Origin: Streptomyces flavofungini
GTDB lineage: Bacteria; Actinomycetota; Actinomycetes; Streptomycetales; Streptomycetaceae
Assembly (NCBI RefSeq): GCF_014650815.1
Contig: NZ_BMVR01000001.1
Location: 806,001 to 870,000, forward strand
Direction: 5' to 3'
DNA length: 64,000 nt
Each line of letters begins with the position of its first letter. Positions within the stretch are counted from its first letter, which is position 1. A program made the translations under genes and the position numbers. Below, piece after piece: positions 50,571-61,100 of this stretch. The notes beneath the pieces are model-generated. The model was not told where the DNA came from. It saw only the letters and a list, made by a program, of their open reading frames with translations, and made no database searches.

Positions 50571-51542
50571 ATGCCCGAAGCCTCCGCTTCCGTACCGACG
50601 TCCGCCCAGGAATTGGATGACCTGCCGCTCCCGACCGACCTCGCCGCGGTGAAGGGTTGGTTCCACCCCGCCGACCAGGTGCTCTTCGACTGGTTCCTGA
50701 ACCGCCAGCGGACCCGCGACGAACCCGGCGACCTGCTCGAACTCGGCGTCTACCTCGGCAAGAGCGCGATCTTCATGGGCGACTTCCTGCGCCCCGGCGA
50801 GACCTTCACGGTCTGCGACCTCTTCGACTCGCCCGCGCCCGACGACGCCAACTCCCAGGAGATGAACCGCTCGTACGCGACACTCACCCGGCGCGCCTTC
50901 GAGGCCAACTACCGTTCCTTCCACGACGAGCTGCCCGCCGTCGTCCAGGCCCCCTCGGCCGGCATCACCGCCCACGTCCGCGCGGACAGCTGCCGCTTCG
51001 TCCACATCGACGCCTCGCACCTGTACGAGCACGTGCACGCCGACATCGCCGCCGCGCGGCGCCTGCTCCGCCGGGACGGGATCGTCGTCCTGGACGACTT
51101 CCGCGCCGAGCACTGCCCCGGCGTCGCCGCCGCCACCTGGGGCGCGGTGGCCACGACCGGCCTCAAGCCGCTGTGCATCACGGCGACCAAGTTCTACGGG
51201 ACGTGGGGCGCCTACGACGAGGTGCACGGGGAGCTGAAGGCGTTCCTGGAGGGCCGGGACGACATGTGGCACGGGGCCGAGGAGGTCGCGGGGCAGCCGA
51301 TGATCCGCATCAGCGGCGGGAAGGCGCGGATGCCCGCGCATCCGGTGTCGCGGCACGCCTCGGGGGTGCCGGGGCAGGGGGCGGCTGTCGCGGGGGCGGC
51401 TGCCGCCGGGGCGGCGCAGGCCAAGGGCGCGGCGCAGGCCACGGCCGGCCAGCAGGCGCCGGGCAAGCCCGGTCGGCGGAACGGGGACAACCGACGGCCC
51501 AAGGGGCGGGGGCTCGTCTCGTTCCTGAGCCGCCGGTCCTGA
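50571..51542 (+). CDS. Class I SAM-dependent methyltransferase (Methyltransf_24 type)
   Basis: A 323-aa protein (MPEASASVPTSAQELDDLPL). SAM motif I is LLELGVYLGKSAIFMG; CDLFDSPAPDDANS and VHIDASHLYEHVHADI follow, as in Methyltransf_24 enzymes, which often modify sugars or cephalosporin-type substrates. The C-terminal 70 residues are Ala/Gly/Lys-rich and not part of the fold. It probably acts in the cytoplasm on a glycan precursor, judged from the wall-polymer genes downstream. The final codons LSRRS-stop begin a tandem repeat that runs into the intergenic region. Confidence 0.85.
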   Translation: MPEASASVPTSAQELDDLPLPTDLAAVKGWFHPADQVLFDWFLNRQRTRDEPGDLLELGVYLGKSAIFMGDFLRPGETFTVCDLFDSPAPDDANSQEMNRSYATLTRRAFEANYRSFHDELPAVVQAPSAGITAHVRADSCRFVHIDASHLYEHVHADIAAARRLLRRDGIVVLDDFRAEHCPGVAAATWGAVATTGLKPLCITATKFYGTWGAYDEVHGELKAFLEGRDDMWHGAEEVAGQPMIRISGGKARMPAHPVSRHASGVPGQGAAVAGAAAAGAAQAKGAAQATAGQQAPGKPGRRNGDNRRPKGRGLVSFLSRRS

Positions 51543-51650
51543 GCCGCCGTCCTGAGTCACCGGTCCTCAGCCGCCACCCTGAGCCACCGGTCCTCAGCCA
51601 CCGGCCCTCACGCCGGTCCTGGGCCACCGGCCCTCAGCCGCCGGTCCTGA
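51529..51650. repeat. About nine imperfect 14-bp tandem units after the methyltransferase gene
   Basis: Units of the form GCCGCCGGTCCTGA or GCCACCGGTCCTCA recur about nine times, starting in the last codons of the methyltransferase and continuing past its stop. Confidence 0.8.
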
Positions 51651-51796
51651 GTACGAGGCACGCGTCGGGGTGGAGGTCGGGTTCCGGCCGTCCGCCCCGG
51701 CGGGTGCCGCTCACCGCGAGCTGTTCGCCGCCCCGGTCAGGCACCGGGCGCGTGCCGTACCGATGAATTCTGGGTGAATAGCGCCAAAGTGGGGCA

Positions 51797-52861
51797 ATGC
51801 AACACCATCCCACGACCCCGGCGGCCACACCGGCCCCGACCGCCCCGGCACGCGCCGCCCGCCCCGCAGCCCGAGCCGCCCGCGCGCCCCGCGCCCTCCG
51901 CCCCCGCCGCCTCACCGCTCTCGCCCGCACCGCCCGCTTCCGCCTGGAGCGCGCCACCGCCGGGCGCGGCACCGGGCCGGACGCCCTCCTCCCCCCGCCC
52001 GCGCACCTCTCCCTGCGCGACAGCCGCACCCTCAACCTCGCGCTCGCCGCGCCCGAGCCGGACCTGCGCGCCGCCGAACTCCTCATCACCCGTGGCCACC
52101 GCCGCTTCCGCGTCCCGCTCGCCGTCGAACGGGACACCGACGGCGGCCCGCTCCTGACGGCGACGGCGACCCTGCGCGACGTGCTGGACGGCGCCCACGC
52201 GGCACGGGACACGCACCCCGCGCCCGCCCCCGCCCCCCTCCTCAGCGAGGGCGTCTGGCGCCTCACCCTCGCGACGACCGGCGCCGACGGCCGCGTACGC
52301 CGTCGCGGACTCGCCCTCGCCGACGGCGCCGCGCCGCCGCCCGGCCCCACCGCCCCGCACGCCCCCAACCCCCGCACGGGCACCCTCATCCGGGTCGTCC
52401 GCTGCCGCGGCGGGCGCGCGGCGGTGCAGGTCACGCGGTCGCGGCCGCGGGCCGAGCTGGTGCGGTTCGTGCCGCGCGGGGACGGGATCACGGTGTACGG
52501 GCGGGTGGTCGCCGGGCCCCGGGAGCGGGACCGGGTGCGGTGGGCCGCGCGGGCCGTGCGGCGCCGGGACGGCCTCGTCGCGCCCGTCCGACTCGCCTGG
52601 GACGGGGACCGGTTCAGCTTCGCGCTGCCGCTCGACGCGATGGCGGGCGCCGGGCCCGGCCAGTGGGTGTGGGACTTCCGCGTGGGCGAGCTCGGCCTCG
52701 GGCGCCGCCTGACCGACGTACGCGATCTGCCGTCGGCGTTCCCCACGCCGTTCCGGCTCGTCGCGCTGCCCGGGGGCCGCCTGGTGCGCGCGCACCCGCA
52801 TCTGACCGCGTCCGGCGCCTTCGCCGTCACCTGCCTGGACATCACGAAGGAGACCTCATGA
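51797..52861 (+). CDS. Wall-polymer-locus protein of unknown function
   Basis: A 354-aa protein. The first 55 residues are Ala/Pro/Arg-rich and not typical of a folded domain, so the start could be later. The remainder is beta-rich (LSLRDSRTLNLALAAPEPDL; RWAARAVRRRDGLVAPVRLA; GQWVWDFRVGELGLGRRLTD), resembling accessory domains found in glycosyltransferase/TagF fusion proteins of this locus. Its stop overlaps the ATG of the GT4-Stealth gene (ATGA, 52858-52861), so the two are co-translated and probably act together. Confidence 0.7.
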   Translation: MQHHPTTPAATPAPTAPARAARPAARAARAPRALRPRRLTALARTARFRLERATAGRGTGPDALLPPPAHLSLRDSRTLNLALAAPEPDLRAAELLITRGHRRFRVPLAVERDTDGGPLLTATATLRDVLDGAHAARDTHPAPAPAPLLSEGVWRLTLATTGADGRVRRRGLALADGAAPPPGPTAPHAPNPRTGTLIRVVRCRGGRAAVQVTRSRPRAELVRFVPRGDGITVYGRVVAGPRERDRVRWAARAVRRRDGLVAPVRLAWDGDRFSFALPLDAMAGAGPGQWVWDFRVGELGLGRRLTDVRDLPSAFPTPFRLVALPGGRLVRAHPHLTASGAFAVTCLDITKETS

Positions 52862-55794
52862 AGATCACCTATCTGCTCGGCTGGGGCGACGAGATGGGCG
52901 GCACCGAGCTGGCCACGTACACCCAGGCGCTGCACCTCGCCGAGCGGCACGACGTCGAGGTCGTCTCCGTCTTCCGCACCCGGCCCGAGCCGTTCTTCCC
53001 CGAGGCGCGGCAGGTGCCCGTGCGGTATCTGGTGGACCGTACGGTGACGCCGGAGCGGCCGGTGCGGGAGTCGCGGCTCGACGAGGCGGCGTGCCGGACC
53101 CTCGCCGCGCTGCCGAGCGAACTGATCGAGCCCGCCTGGGAGTCGGCGTTCGACCGCCTGTCGGACGTGGAGCTGACGGCGGCCCTCAGCACCCTCGACA
53201 CGGACGTCCTGGTCACGACGACGCCAGCGCTGCTCGCCGCCGCCGTCGGCCTCGTACCGCCGCGCGTGCTGACCGTGCACCAGGAGCACCGCCCCACCCA
53301 GCGCCGGGGCCGCTCCGGCGAGCCGCTGCTGCTGCACGCGCCGCGCCTGGACGCCCTGGTGACGCTGACCGGGCGGACGCGGGACTGGATCGCGGAGTCC
53401 CTGGGGGCGACGGCGCCGGAGCTGGCCGTGATCCCGAACGCCGTGCCCGACGGGTTCCGGCCGCGCGCGGACGGCGAGAGCAAGGTCATCGTGATGGCGG
53501 CGCGCCTGACCGGCGAGAAGCGCGTCGACCACGCCATCCGGGCGTTCGCGCGGGTCGCGGAGGCGCACCCGGAGTGGACGCTGCGGATCTTCGGTGGCGG
53601 GCACCGCGAGCAGAGTCTGCGCCGCCTGGTGGACGCCTTCGGCCTGCAGGACCGCGTCGAACTCCTCGGCCCCTGCCAGGACATGGCCGCCGAGTGGGCG
53701 ACGGCGGGCCTGTCCCTGATGACGGCGGGCCACAACGAGGCGTTCCCGCTGGTGCTGCTCGAAGCGCTCGCGGCCGGGGTGCCCGTGGTCGCGTACGACG
53801 TGCTCACGGGACCGGCGGAGATCGTGCGCCATCGGGTGGACGGGCTGCTCGTGCCGCCCGGCGAGATCGGTGAACTCGCCGCTGCGATGGACGAGTTGAT
53901 GTCCGACGACGCGCTCAGGCGCGGGTGTGCGCGGGCGGCCAGGGAGGGGGTGTACGAGCGGTTCTCCTCGGCCGGGGTGACGGCGCTGTGGGAGGAGCTG
54001 TACACGCGGCTCCTGGCGGGGCGCGACCGGCCGGAGCGGCTGGCCGGGCGGGCGGACCGGGTCGCGCTCGGCGTGGCGTCCGGGGGCTGCGGGTTCCGGC
54101 CGACGGCGCCGCACACCTTCAACGCGGACGCGTCCGCCGACGAGCGGGCCCGCGAGGACGAGATCATCGCCGCCGCCCCGGAGGGCCGGGTGATCCGTTC
54201 CGTGGGCCGCCTCGCCGAGTGCCGGGACGACGTGCTCGCGCCGCGCATGGCCGAGTGGAACCTCGAAGTCACCGCGGCCGCCCTGGAGTCGCGGCAGATC
54301 CCCTACGTCCTGGTGCGCACCGACGGCACGGCCCACACCCTCGCCGTGGACGAGGACGACCGCGACCGCGCCCTCAAGGCCCTCGCGGAGCGGCTGCACG
54401 GGGAGCCGGTCTACGCCGAGCTGGTCAATCCGCGGGACGCGGCGCCGGGCGCGGTGTTGGCCGAACGGCTCGACGGGATCGGTGAGTTGGCGGGCGTCAA
54501 GGTGTTCCGGCCGGTGACCACGACGACGCTCTCGCTGCGCCACGGGGTGCAGCAGGCGTGCACGGTGGCGTTCTGGCCCCGCGTCCGGGGGCCGGAGGGC
54601 ACCGCCGCGGCGGACTCCCCCGACTCCCCGGAGTCCGCAGCCGGGCCCGACGCCACCACCGCGCCCCCCGGGCCCCCGGAGCCGTCCCGGCGCCGCGCCC
54701 CCTTCGGCAGCACCCTCGCCGGAGCCGAGCTGCCGTCCCTCGCCCCCACCGCCCGCCTGCGCGTCGGCGAGCGCGAGTACCCGACCCTCGACGTCTTCAC
54801 CCAGCGCCTCATGAACGACGCCGACTTCCCCGTCGACGCCGTCTACACCTGGGTCGACGACTCCGACCCCGACTGGCGCGCCGCCCGCACCGCCGCGCTC
54901 GGCGGCACCCCCGGCGCCCCCGGCACCACCGCCGCCGACGCCTCGGCGGACAGCGGCACGGTCCGCTTCCGCAACCGCGACGAACTGCGCTACTCCCTGC
55001 GTTCGTTGGCGATGTACGCCCCCTGGGTGCGGCACGTGTACCTCGTCACCGCCGGTCAGGTCCCGGACTGGCTCGACCGCGACCACCCGGGCCTCACGGT
55101 GGTCGACCACCGCGAGCTCTTCGCCGACCGCGGCGCCCTGCCGACCTTCAACTCCCACGCCATCGAAACCCAGTTGCACCGCATCGAGGGCCTGGCGGAG
55201 CACTTCCTCTACTTCAACGACGACATGTTCCTGGGCCGCCCGACGACCCCGGGCACCTTCTTCCTCGGCTCCGGCCTGCCCAAGTTCTTCTGGTCGTCGG
55301 CGTCCGTGCCCGCGCTGCCCGTCGACGAGACGGACGAGGGCTATCTGGCGGCGGCGAAGAACAACCGCGAGCTGCTGCGCCGCGACTTCGGCCGCACCGC
55401 GACGCACTGCTTCCTGCACGTGCCGTACGCGCTGCGCCGGAGCGTCCTCGAAGAGCTGGGCGAGCGCTACGCCGGCGAGCTGGCCGCGACGGCCCGCGCC
55501 CGCTTCCGCGGCACCACCGACCACTCCCTGGTGTCGTCGCTGCACCAGCACTACGCGTACCTGACGGGCCGCGCCGTGCCGGGCTCCGTGTCGTACGACT
55601 TCGTGGACATCGGCAGCCGCGCCGACCACGCCCGGCTCGGGCAGCTCCTGCAGTCGCGGAACAAGACGGCGTTCTGCATCGGGGAGTCGCCCGACAGCGG
55701 CATGTCCGACGAGGAGATGGCGCTGGCCGTGCGGTCGTTCCTGACGGCGTACTTCCCGGTGCGCTCGCCCTACGAGCGCGCCGCCTCGGTCTGA
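52858..55794 (+). CDS. Fusion of family 4 glycosyltransferase and Stealth phosphotransferase
   Basis: A 978-aa protein. Residues 1-380 form a GT4 glycosyltransferase (LLGWGDEMGGTELATYTQAL; VMAARLTGEKRVDHAIRAFA; NEAFPLVLLEALAAGVPVV). Residues about 415-560 are a linking domain. Stealth regions follow: CR1 VDAVYTWVDDSDPDW (about 658), CR2 RNRDELRYSLRSLAMYAPWV (about 705), CR3 FNSHAIETQLHRIEGLAEHF, then YFNDDMFLG (about 763-798), and CR4 SYDFVDIG (about 904). Stealth enzymes transfer sugar-1-phosphate to make phosphodiester-linked capsules or teichoic-type polymers. One polypeptide can thus add both a sugar and a sugar phosphate. Confidence 0.9.
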   Translation: MKITYLLGWGDEMGGTELATYTQALHLAERHDVEVVSVFRTRPEPFFPEARQVPVRYLVDRTVTPERPVRESRLDEAACRTLAALPSELIEPAWESAFDRLSDVELTAALSTLDTDVLVTTTPALLAAAVGLVPPRVLTVHQEHRPTQRRGRSGEPLLLHAPRLDALVTLTGRTRDWIAESLGATAPELAVIPNAVPDGFRPRADGESKVIVMAARLTGEKRVDHAIRAFARVAEAHPEWTLRIFGGGHREQSLRRLVDAFGLQDRVELLGPCQDMAAEWATAGLSLMTAGHNEAFPLVLLEALAAGVPVVAYDVLTGPAEIVRHRVDGLLVPPGEIGELAAAMDELMSDDALRRGCARAAREGVYERFSSAGVTALWEELYTRLLAGRDRPERLAGRADRVALGVASGGCGFRPTAPHTFNADASADERAREDEIIAAAPEGRVIRSVGRLAECRDDVLAPRMAEWNLEVTAAALESRQIPYVLVRTDGTAHTLAVDEDDRDRALKALAERLHGEPVYAELVNPRDAAPGAVLAERLDGIGELAGVKVFRPVTTTTLSLRHGVQQACTVAFWPRVRGPEGTAAADSPDSPESAAGPDATTAPPGPPEPSRRRAPFGSTLAGAELPSLAPTARLRVGEREYPTLDVFTQRLMNDADFPVDAVYTWVDDSDPDWRAARTAALGGTPGAPGTTAADASADSGTVRFRNRDELRYSLRSLAMYAPWVRHVYLVTAGQVPDWLDRDHPGLTVVDHRELFADRGALPTFNSHAIETQLHRIEGLAEHFLYFNDDMFLGRPTTPGTFFLGSGLPKFFWSSASVPALPVDETDEGYLAAAKNNRELLRRDFGRTATHCFLHVPYALRRSVLEELGERYAGELAATARARFRGTTDHSLVSSLHQHYAYLTGRAVPGSVSYDFVDIGSRADHARLGQLLQSRNKTAFCIGESPDSGMSDEEMALAVRSFLTAYFPVRSPYERAASV

Positions 55795-55800
55795 GCGCCA

Positions 55801-55830
55801 CCGCTGCCCGGGCCCGCGCCCGGGCAGCGG
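55801..55830. terminator. Bidirectional terminator
   Basis: A perfect 13-bp stem (55801-55813 with 55818-55830) with a CCGC loop lies between the convergent genes ending at 55794 and 55838. Confidence 0.85.
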
Positions 55831-55837
55831 CACGTCC

Positions 55838-57940
55838 TCAGGACAGGAACACCCGCCGCACCACCCGCTCCGCGGCGCCCCCGTCGTCGTACGGGCAGAA
55901 CCGCTCCCGGAACGCCTTCCGCAGCGCCGTCGTCGCCGCCGTGTCCCAGCCGCCGCCCCGGAACAGTCCCGTCAGCTCGTCCTCGGTGGTCGCGAGGGCG
56001 CCGGGGGTCTCGCCCGGGTGGCCGGACAGGAGGTCGAAGTAGGTGCCGCGGGCGAGGCGGTAGGCCTGCCAGTCGGGGGCGTAGGTGACGATCGGGCGGT
56101 CCAGGCAGGCGTAGTCGAACATCAGCGACGAGTAGTCCGTGATCAGGGCGTCGGCGGCGAGGCACAGGTCCTCCACGCGCGCGTGGCCGGTGACGTCGAG
56201 CAGGCCGGGATGTGCGGCGAGGCCCGCGTCGGCGCCGTAGAAGTAGTGCGCCCGGACCAGGACGACCCAGTCGGGGCCGAGTGCCGTCGCGAACCGCTCC
56301 AGGTCGAGGCGGGGCAGGAAGCCCTTCTGGTAGTCGCGGTGGGTGGGCGCGTAGAGGAGGGTCCGCCGGCCGGGGCGCACGCCGAGGTCGGCGCGGATGC
56401 GGGCGATGTCGTCGGCGCCGGTCGTGAAGTACACGTCGTTGCGCGGATAGCCCGCCTCCAGGGCCTGGTACGCGGCCGGGTACACGCGCTCCCACACCTC
56501 CGTGGAGTGCGGGTTGGCGGACAGGCTGTAGTCCCACTGGTCGGTGTGGTCGAGGACCTTCTGGAAGCTGATGCCGTGCGTGCCCGCGGGGTAGCGGCGC
56601 TGGTCGAGGCCCATCTTCTTCAGGGGCGTGCCGTGGTGGGTCTGGAGGTAGACCTGGCCGGGGCGCTTGGTGAAGCCGCCGGGGAAGGAGGAGTTGTTGA
56701 CGAGGTAGGTGGCGCGGGCCATCGCCCGCCAGTAGCGCCGCGAGCCCTCGATGACGTACTCGACGCCGGGCGGCACGCGGTGCTTGTTGCGGCTGGAGAC
56801 GACCCACACGCCCCGGATGTGGGGGGCGAGTTCGCGGGCCTTGGCGTGGATCGCGGCCGGGTTGCAGCTGACGCCGCGGTTCCAGTAGGCGCCGTAGACG
56901 GCGAGGTTCGGGTCGAGGGAGCGGCGCAGGTCGGCGCGGTAGGTGACGCGCATGGCGCGGGCGCGGACGGACTTCTTGCGCCGGGCCAGGACCGAGCGGA
57001 CGGTCTTCATCCGGCCGCCCGCGCGCGCCAGGCCCCGGTAGGTGGCGTACGAGCCGGAGACGAGGGCCTGTTGACGTTCCGTCAGGGGTGCGTGGGCCGC
57101 GGGGCGGTGGGCGCGCAGCATGCCCGCCGCTGCCCGGAAGTACGCGGCGCGGTCGCCCGGCGCGATCCGGCCCGGGTCGTCGAGGACGGCCAGGAGGTGG
57201 TCGACGGCGCGCGGGAAGAGCCGGTCCGTCGCCCCGGCGCCGTCCGTGAACAGTTCCTCGTACCGCCCGATCACCGCGAAGTGCTCCCGCCCCGGCGACT
57301 TCGCGAAGCTGCCGCCGCGCCGCTCCCGCCAGCGCACGCACACCCGGTCGAGCGCGCCGACCCGGTCGCCGGCGGCCAGCGTCGCCCGGTGCACGGGCAC
57401 CACGTCCTCGTACGCGCCCCTGGAGAAGGCGAGGCCCCGCGCGGACCAGAAGGACCGCCGGAAGACGCGGTTCCAGGCGGCGACGGTGACGGCGAGGGGG
57501 TCGCCCGTGACGTCCTCGCCGGGCGGCCGGCGGACGGTCTCCCACCAGTCGGTGCGGTCGTGCGCGAAGAGGAGCACGTCCAGGCCGCGGGAGCCGTCGG
57601 CGCCCTCCTCCGACTGCGCCAGCTTCCGGTCGAGCGCCGCGAGCGCCCCCGGCAGCAGCACGTCGTCGCCGTCCAGGAACAGCAGCCACGCGCCGGTGGC
57701 GCGCGCCGCCCCCGCGTCGCGGGCGGGTCCGGTCCCCTGCCGTCGGGTGAGCCGGACGAGTTGCACGCGCGGATCGCGCTGCGCATACTCCGCCGCGATC
57801 GCGGCGCAGGCGTCCGGCGAGGCGTCGTCGACGACGAGGAGTTCGAGGTCGGCGCAGGACTGGTCGAGGACGGACTCCAGGCATTCCCGCAGGTACCCCT
57901 GGACACGGTGGGCGGGCACGACGACTGAGAAGCGCGGCAT
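55838..57940 (-). CDS. Family 2 glycosyltransferase/CDP-glycerol glycerophosphotransferase fusion
   Basis: A 700-aa protein from ATG 57940 (MPRFSVVVPAHRVQGYLREC); a GTG at 57946 is possible. Residues 1-230 form a GT2 domain (VVDDASPDACAAIAAEYAQ; FLDGDDVLLPGAL). The C-terminal half is a TagB/TagF-type glycerophosphotransferase with QTHHGTPLKKMG, GYPRNDVYF, YAPTHRDYQKG and LITDYSSLMFDYACL. It would build or extend a poly(glycerol phosphate)-type wall polymer from CDP-glycerol at the inner membrane face. It is divergent from the 1177-aa relative. Confidence 0.9.
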   Translation of the reverse strand: MPRFSVVVPAHRVQGYLRECLESVLDQSCADLELLVVDDASPDACAAIAAEYAQRDPRVQLVRLTRRQGTGPARDAGAARATGAWLLFLDGDDVLLPGALAALDRKLAQSEEGADGSRGLDVLLFAHDRTDWWETVRRPPGEDVTGDPLAVTVAAWNRVFRRSFWSARGLAFSRGAYEDVVPVHRATLAAGDRVGALDRVCVRWRERRGGSFAKSPGREHFAVIGRYEELFTDGAGATDRLFPRAVDHLLAVLDDPGRIAPGDRAAYFRAAAGMLRAHRPAAHAPLTERQQALVSGSYATYRGLARAGGRMKTVRSVLARRKKSVRARAMRVTYRADLRRSLDPNLAVYGAYWNRGVSCNPAAIHAKARELAPHIRGVWVVSSRNKHRVPPGVEYVIEGSRRYWRAMARATYLVNNSSFPGGFTKRPGQVYLQTHHGTPLKKMGLDQRRYPAGTHGISFQKVLDHTDQWDYSLSANPHSTEVWERVYPAAYQALEAGYPRNDVYFTTGADDIARIRADLGVRPGRRTLLYAPTHRDYQKGFLPRLDLERFATALGPDWVVLVRAHYFYGADAGLAAHPGLLDVTGHARVEDLCLAADALITDYSSLMFDYACLDRPIVTYAPDWQAYRLARGTYFDLLSGHPGETPGALATTEDELTGLFRGGGWDTAATTALRKAFRERFCPYDDGGAAERVVRRVFLS

Positions 57941-58119
57941 GGACACCGACCGTAGTCACGCGTACACGCTCTGTCGAAGACCGCGCCTCACTCGATGGGG
58001 TGATCGCGAACCTCGTTGGGGTGAGCGGCGGCAAAGAAGTTGATCGCGACGGGCAAAAGGTGTGAATACGCCCGTACCAGGTCGTAACGTCAGCCGACTT
58101 CTACGAAAGGCCGCTCGCC

Positions 58120-61100
58120 GTGCAGCCCCGACTCAGCGTCGTCGTGCCCATCTACAACGTCGAGGAGTTCCTGGAGGAGTGCCTGGAGTCGATCGCCCGG
58201 CAGACCCTGGATGGAGGGGCCGGAGGGGACGCCGGGGGCAGCGGTCCCGGTGGGCTCGAAGTCGTCCTCGTCGACGACGGCTCCACCGACGCCAGCCCCC
58301 GCATCGCCCGCGCCTTCGCCGTCCGCGACCCCCGCTTCGTGTACGTCCGCCAGCCCAACGCGGGCCTGAGCGCCGCCCGCAACACCGGCGTGCGGCACGC
58401 GAATCCGAACGCCGAGTACCTGACGTTCGTGGACAGCGACGACATCGTCCCGCACGACGCGTACGCCCGCATGATCGCGAGCCTGGACGCCAGCGGCTCC
58501 GACTTCGCGAGCGGCAACGTGTGGCGCCTGACCGAGCGCGGCCGGTCACAGGCCTGGCAGTACCAGTGGCTCACCGCGCCGCGCACCCGTACCCACATCT
58601 CCCGCGATCTGGCGCTGCTCGCCGACCGGGTCGCCTGGAACAAGGTCTTCCGGCGCACCTTCTGGGACCGGCACGGCTTCCTCTTCCCCGAGGGGCGGCT
58701 GTACGAGGACACACCGGTGATGATCCCGGCGCACTTCCTCGCCTCGTCCGTGGACGTCCTCAGCGACCACGTCTACTACTGGCGGGTGCGCGAGGGCTCC
58801 ATCACACGGCGGCGCACCGACGTCAAGGGCGTGCGCGACCGGATCGCGGCCTGCGCGCACGTCAGCGGCTTCCTCGCCGAGCACGCGCCCGAGCTGAAGG
58901 CCACGTACGACGTCTCCTGTCTGCGGGACGACTTCGTGTACTTCCTGGAGGGCCTGCCGATGGGCGGGCCCGAGTACCGGTCGGCGTTCCTCGCGGACAC
59001 CGCCGAGTTCCTGCGCACCGCCGACCCGGCGATCCTGCGGCGGCTTCCCGTGGACCTGCGCGTGAAGTGGCATCTCGTGCGCGAGCGGCGCACCGGTGAG
59101 CTGATCGAGCTGCTCGACCGCGAACGCCGGGGCGGCAAGGGCGCGTTCGCGGTCCGCGGCTCGCTGCGCCGGTACGCGGACTACCCCGGCGTCGACCGGC
59201 TCCCCCGCGACCTCACCCGCCTCGACCAGAGCGAACTGCCCGCCGTGGCCAGGCTCGGCGAGGCCACCTGGGACGAGGAGGGGCGGCTGCGGATCCGCGG
59301 CCACGCCTATGTGCGCAACCTGGAGGCGGCGCGGCCCGCGCAGTCGGTGAAGGCGGGGCTGCTCAAGTCGGCGCACAGCAGGGGCCGGTTCAAGCGGGTG
59401 CCGACGCGGAGCGTGCCCGCGCCGGAGGCCACCGAGCGCTCCGGGCAGCGCCTGCACTGCTACGACCTGTCCGGCTTCGAGATGACCGTCGACCCCGAAC
59501 AGTTGAAGACCGGCGGCCGGTGGCGGCCCGGGAACTGGCTGCTCGGCGTGGTCGTCGCGGGCCACGGCACCGTGCGGCGGGCCGCCGTGCGCGCGCCGGA
59601 CGGCGCCCGCACGCAGTCCCTGGTGCGGGACCTCGGGGACGGGCTGCGCCTGGTGCTCGGCTTCAGCAAGGGGCGGCTCGTGCTGCGGGTGCAGGAGTAC
59701 GCGGCGCGGGTGGACGGCCACCGGGCGGACGGCGGTGACGTGGTGCTCAGCGGGAGGCTCACCGGCGCCCGCACGGGCACCGGCACCGGCGCTCAGCGGT
59801 CCGGCCCCCGCCCCGGCCCCGCCCGCCCCAGGTCCCTGCGCCTGACCCACCCCGCCACCGGCACCGCCTTCAGCTACCCGGTCGCCCTCGTCGACGACCG
59901 CTTCGAGGCCCGCGTACGCCTCGCCGACCTGGAGGACGTACCGCCCGCCCCGCACCACGCCCCCGCCCAGGTCGAGCCGCCGCACGGCGACCGCTGGGGC
60001 GCCGTCCTCGAACTCGCCGACGGCACCACGGTGTCCCCGGCGGCCGCCCTCGACCTGCCCCCCGGCCGCTACGCGACCCGCGCGGGCCGTGAGCTGTGCG
60101 CCACCGCCGACGACCGCGGCGCGCTCGTCGTGGAACTCACCCGGCGCCCCGTCGCGGACCGCGTCGCCTGGGCCGACGACGGCGGCCTCACCGTCGAGGG
60201 CACCGCGGCGGAGGCGAGCTGGCCGTCGGCCGAGCTGGTCCTGCGGCACAGCGGGCGCGACGACGAGGTGACCGTGCCGGTGGAGCTGTCCGGCGGGCGG
60301 TTCCGGGCGCGGGTGGCGCCGGGGGGCGGGGTGCTGCGGGAGGGGCGGTGGTACGCGTTCCTGCGGGAGGTGGGGCACGGCGGGGCGGGGGTGCCGGTGC
60401 GGGTGCTCACGTCGGTGGGGGCCGGGATGCCGGACCACCGGGTCGTCCAGGGGCGGGAGTTCAGCGCCGACCGGCGCTTCGGCGACCGGCTCCTGATCGA
60501 CGCGGGTTCGGTGCTCGCGCCCACCGAGCGCGGCGCGTACCGGCGCCACCGGCTGCGTACGGAGCACTATCCGCGCGAGCGTGCCAAGCGCCTGCGCGAC
60601 GCCGTCCTGTACTTCGACGGCGACTCGCCGCGCGCCGTCCACGAGGAACTGGTGCGGCGCGGCGCCGATGTCGAGCACCTGTGGGTCACGCACGACCAGC
60701 AGACGCGGGTCCCGGCGGGCGCGCGCGGCGTGGCGGAGCACAGCACCGAGTGGTACGGGGCCCTGGCCCGCTGCCGTCGCATCGTCACCGCGGGCCATCT
60801 GCCGGACTTCTTCGAGCGCCGCGAGGGCCAGACCGTCGTCCAGACCTGGCACGGCACCCCCCTCAAGCGCCTCGGCACCGACCTCACGGACACCCTGTAC
60901 GCCGACCACGGCCACCTCGACCGGCTGCCCCGCCTCGCCGCGCAGTGGAACGTCCTGGTCTCCCCCAGTGGCTTCGCCACCCCGCACCTGGGCCGCGCCC
61001 TCACCTACGACGGCGAGGTCCTGGAAGCCGGATCGCCCCGCAACGACGTCCTGTTCGCCGACGACCGCCACAAGGTCACCGAACGCGTCCGGCGCGAACT

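Noticed and set aside
51634..55833. A 1399-codon minus-strand open frame opposite the GT4-Stealth gene
   Set aside because: No recognisable domain, strongly biased composition, and the plus strand carries conserved catalytic motifs.
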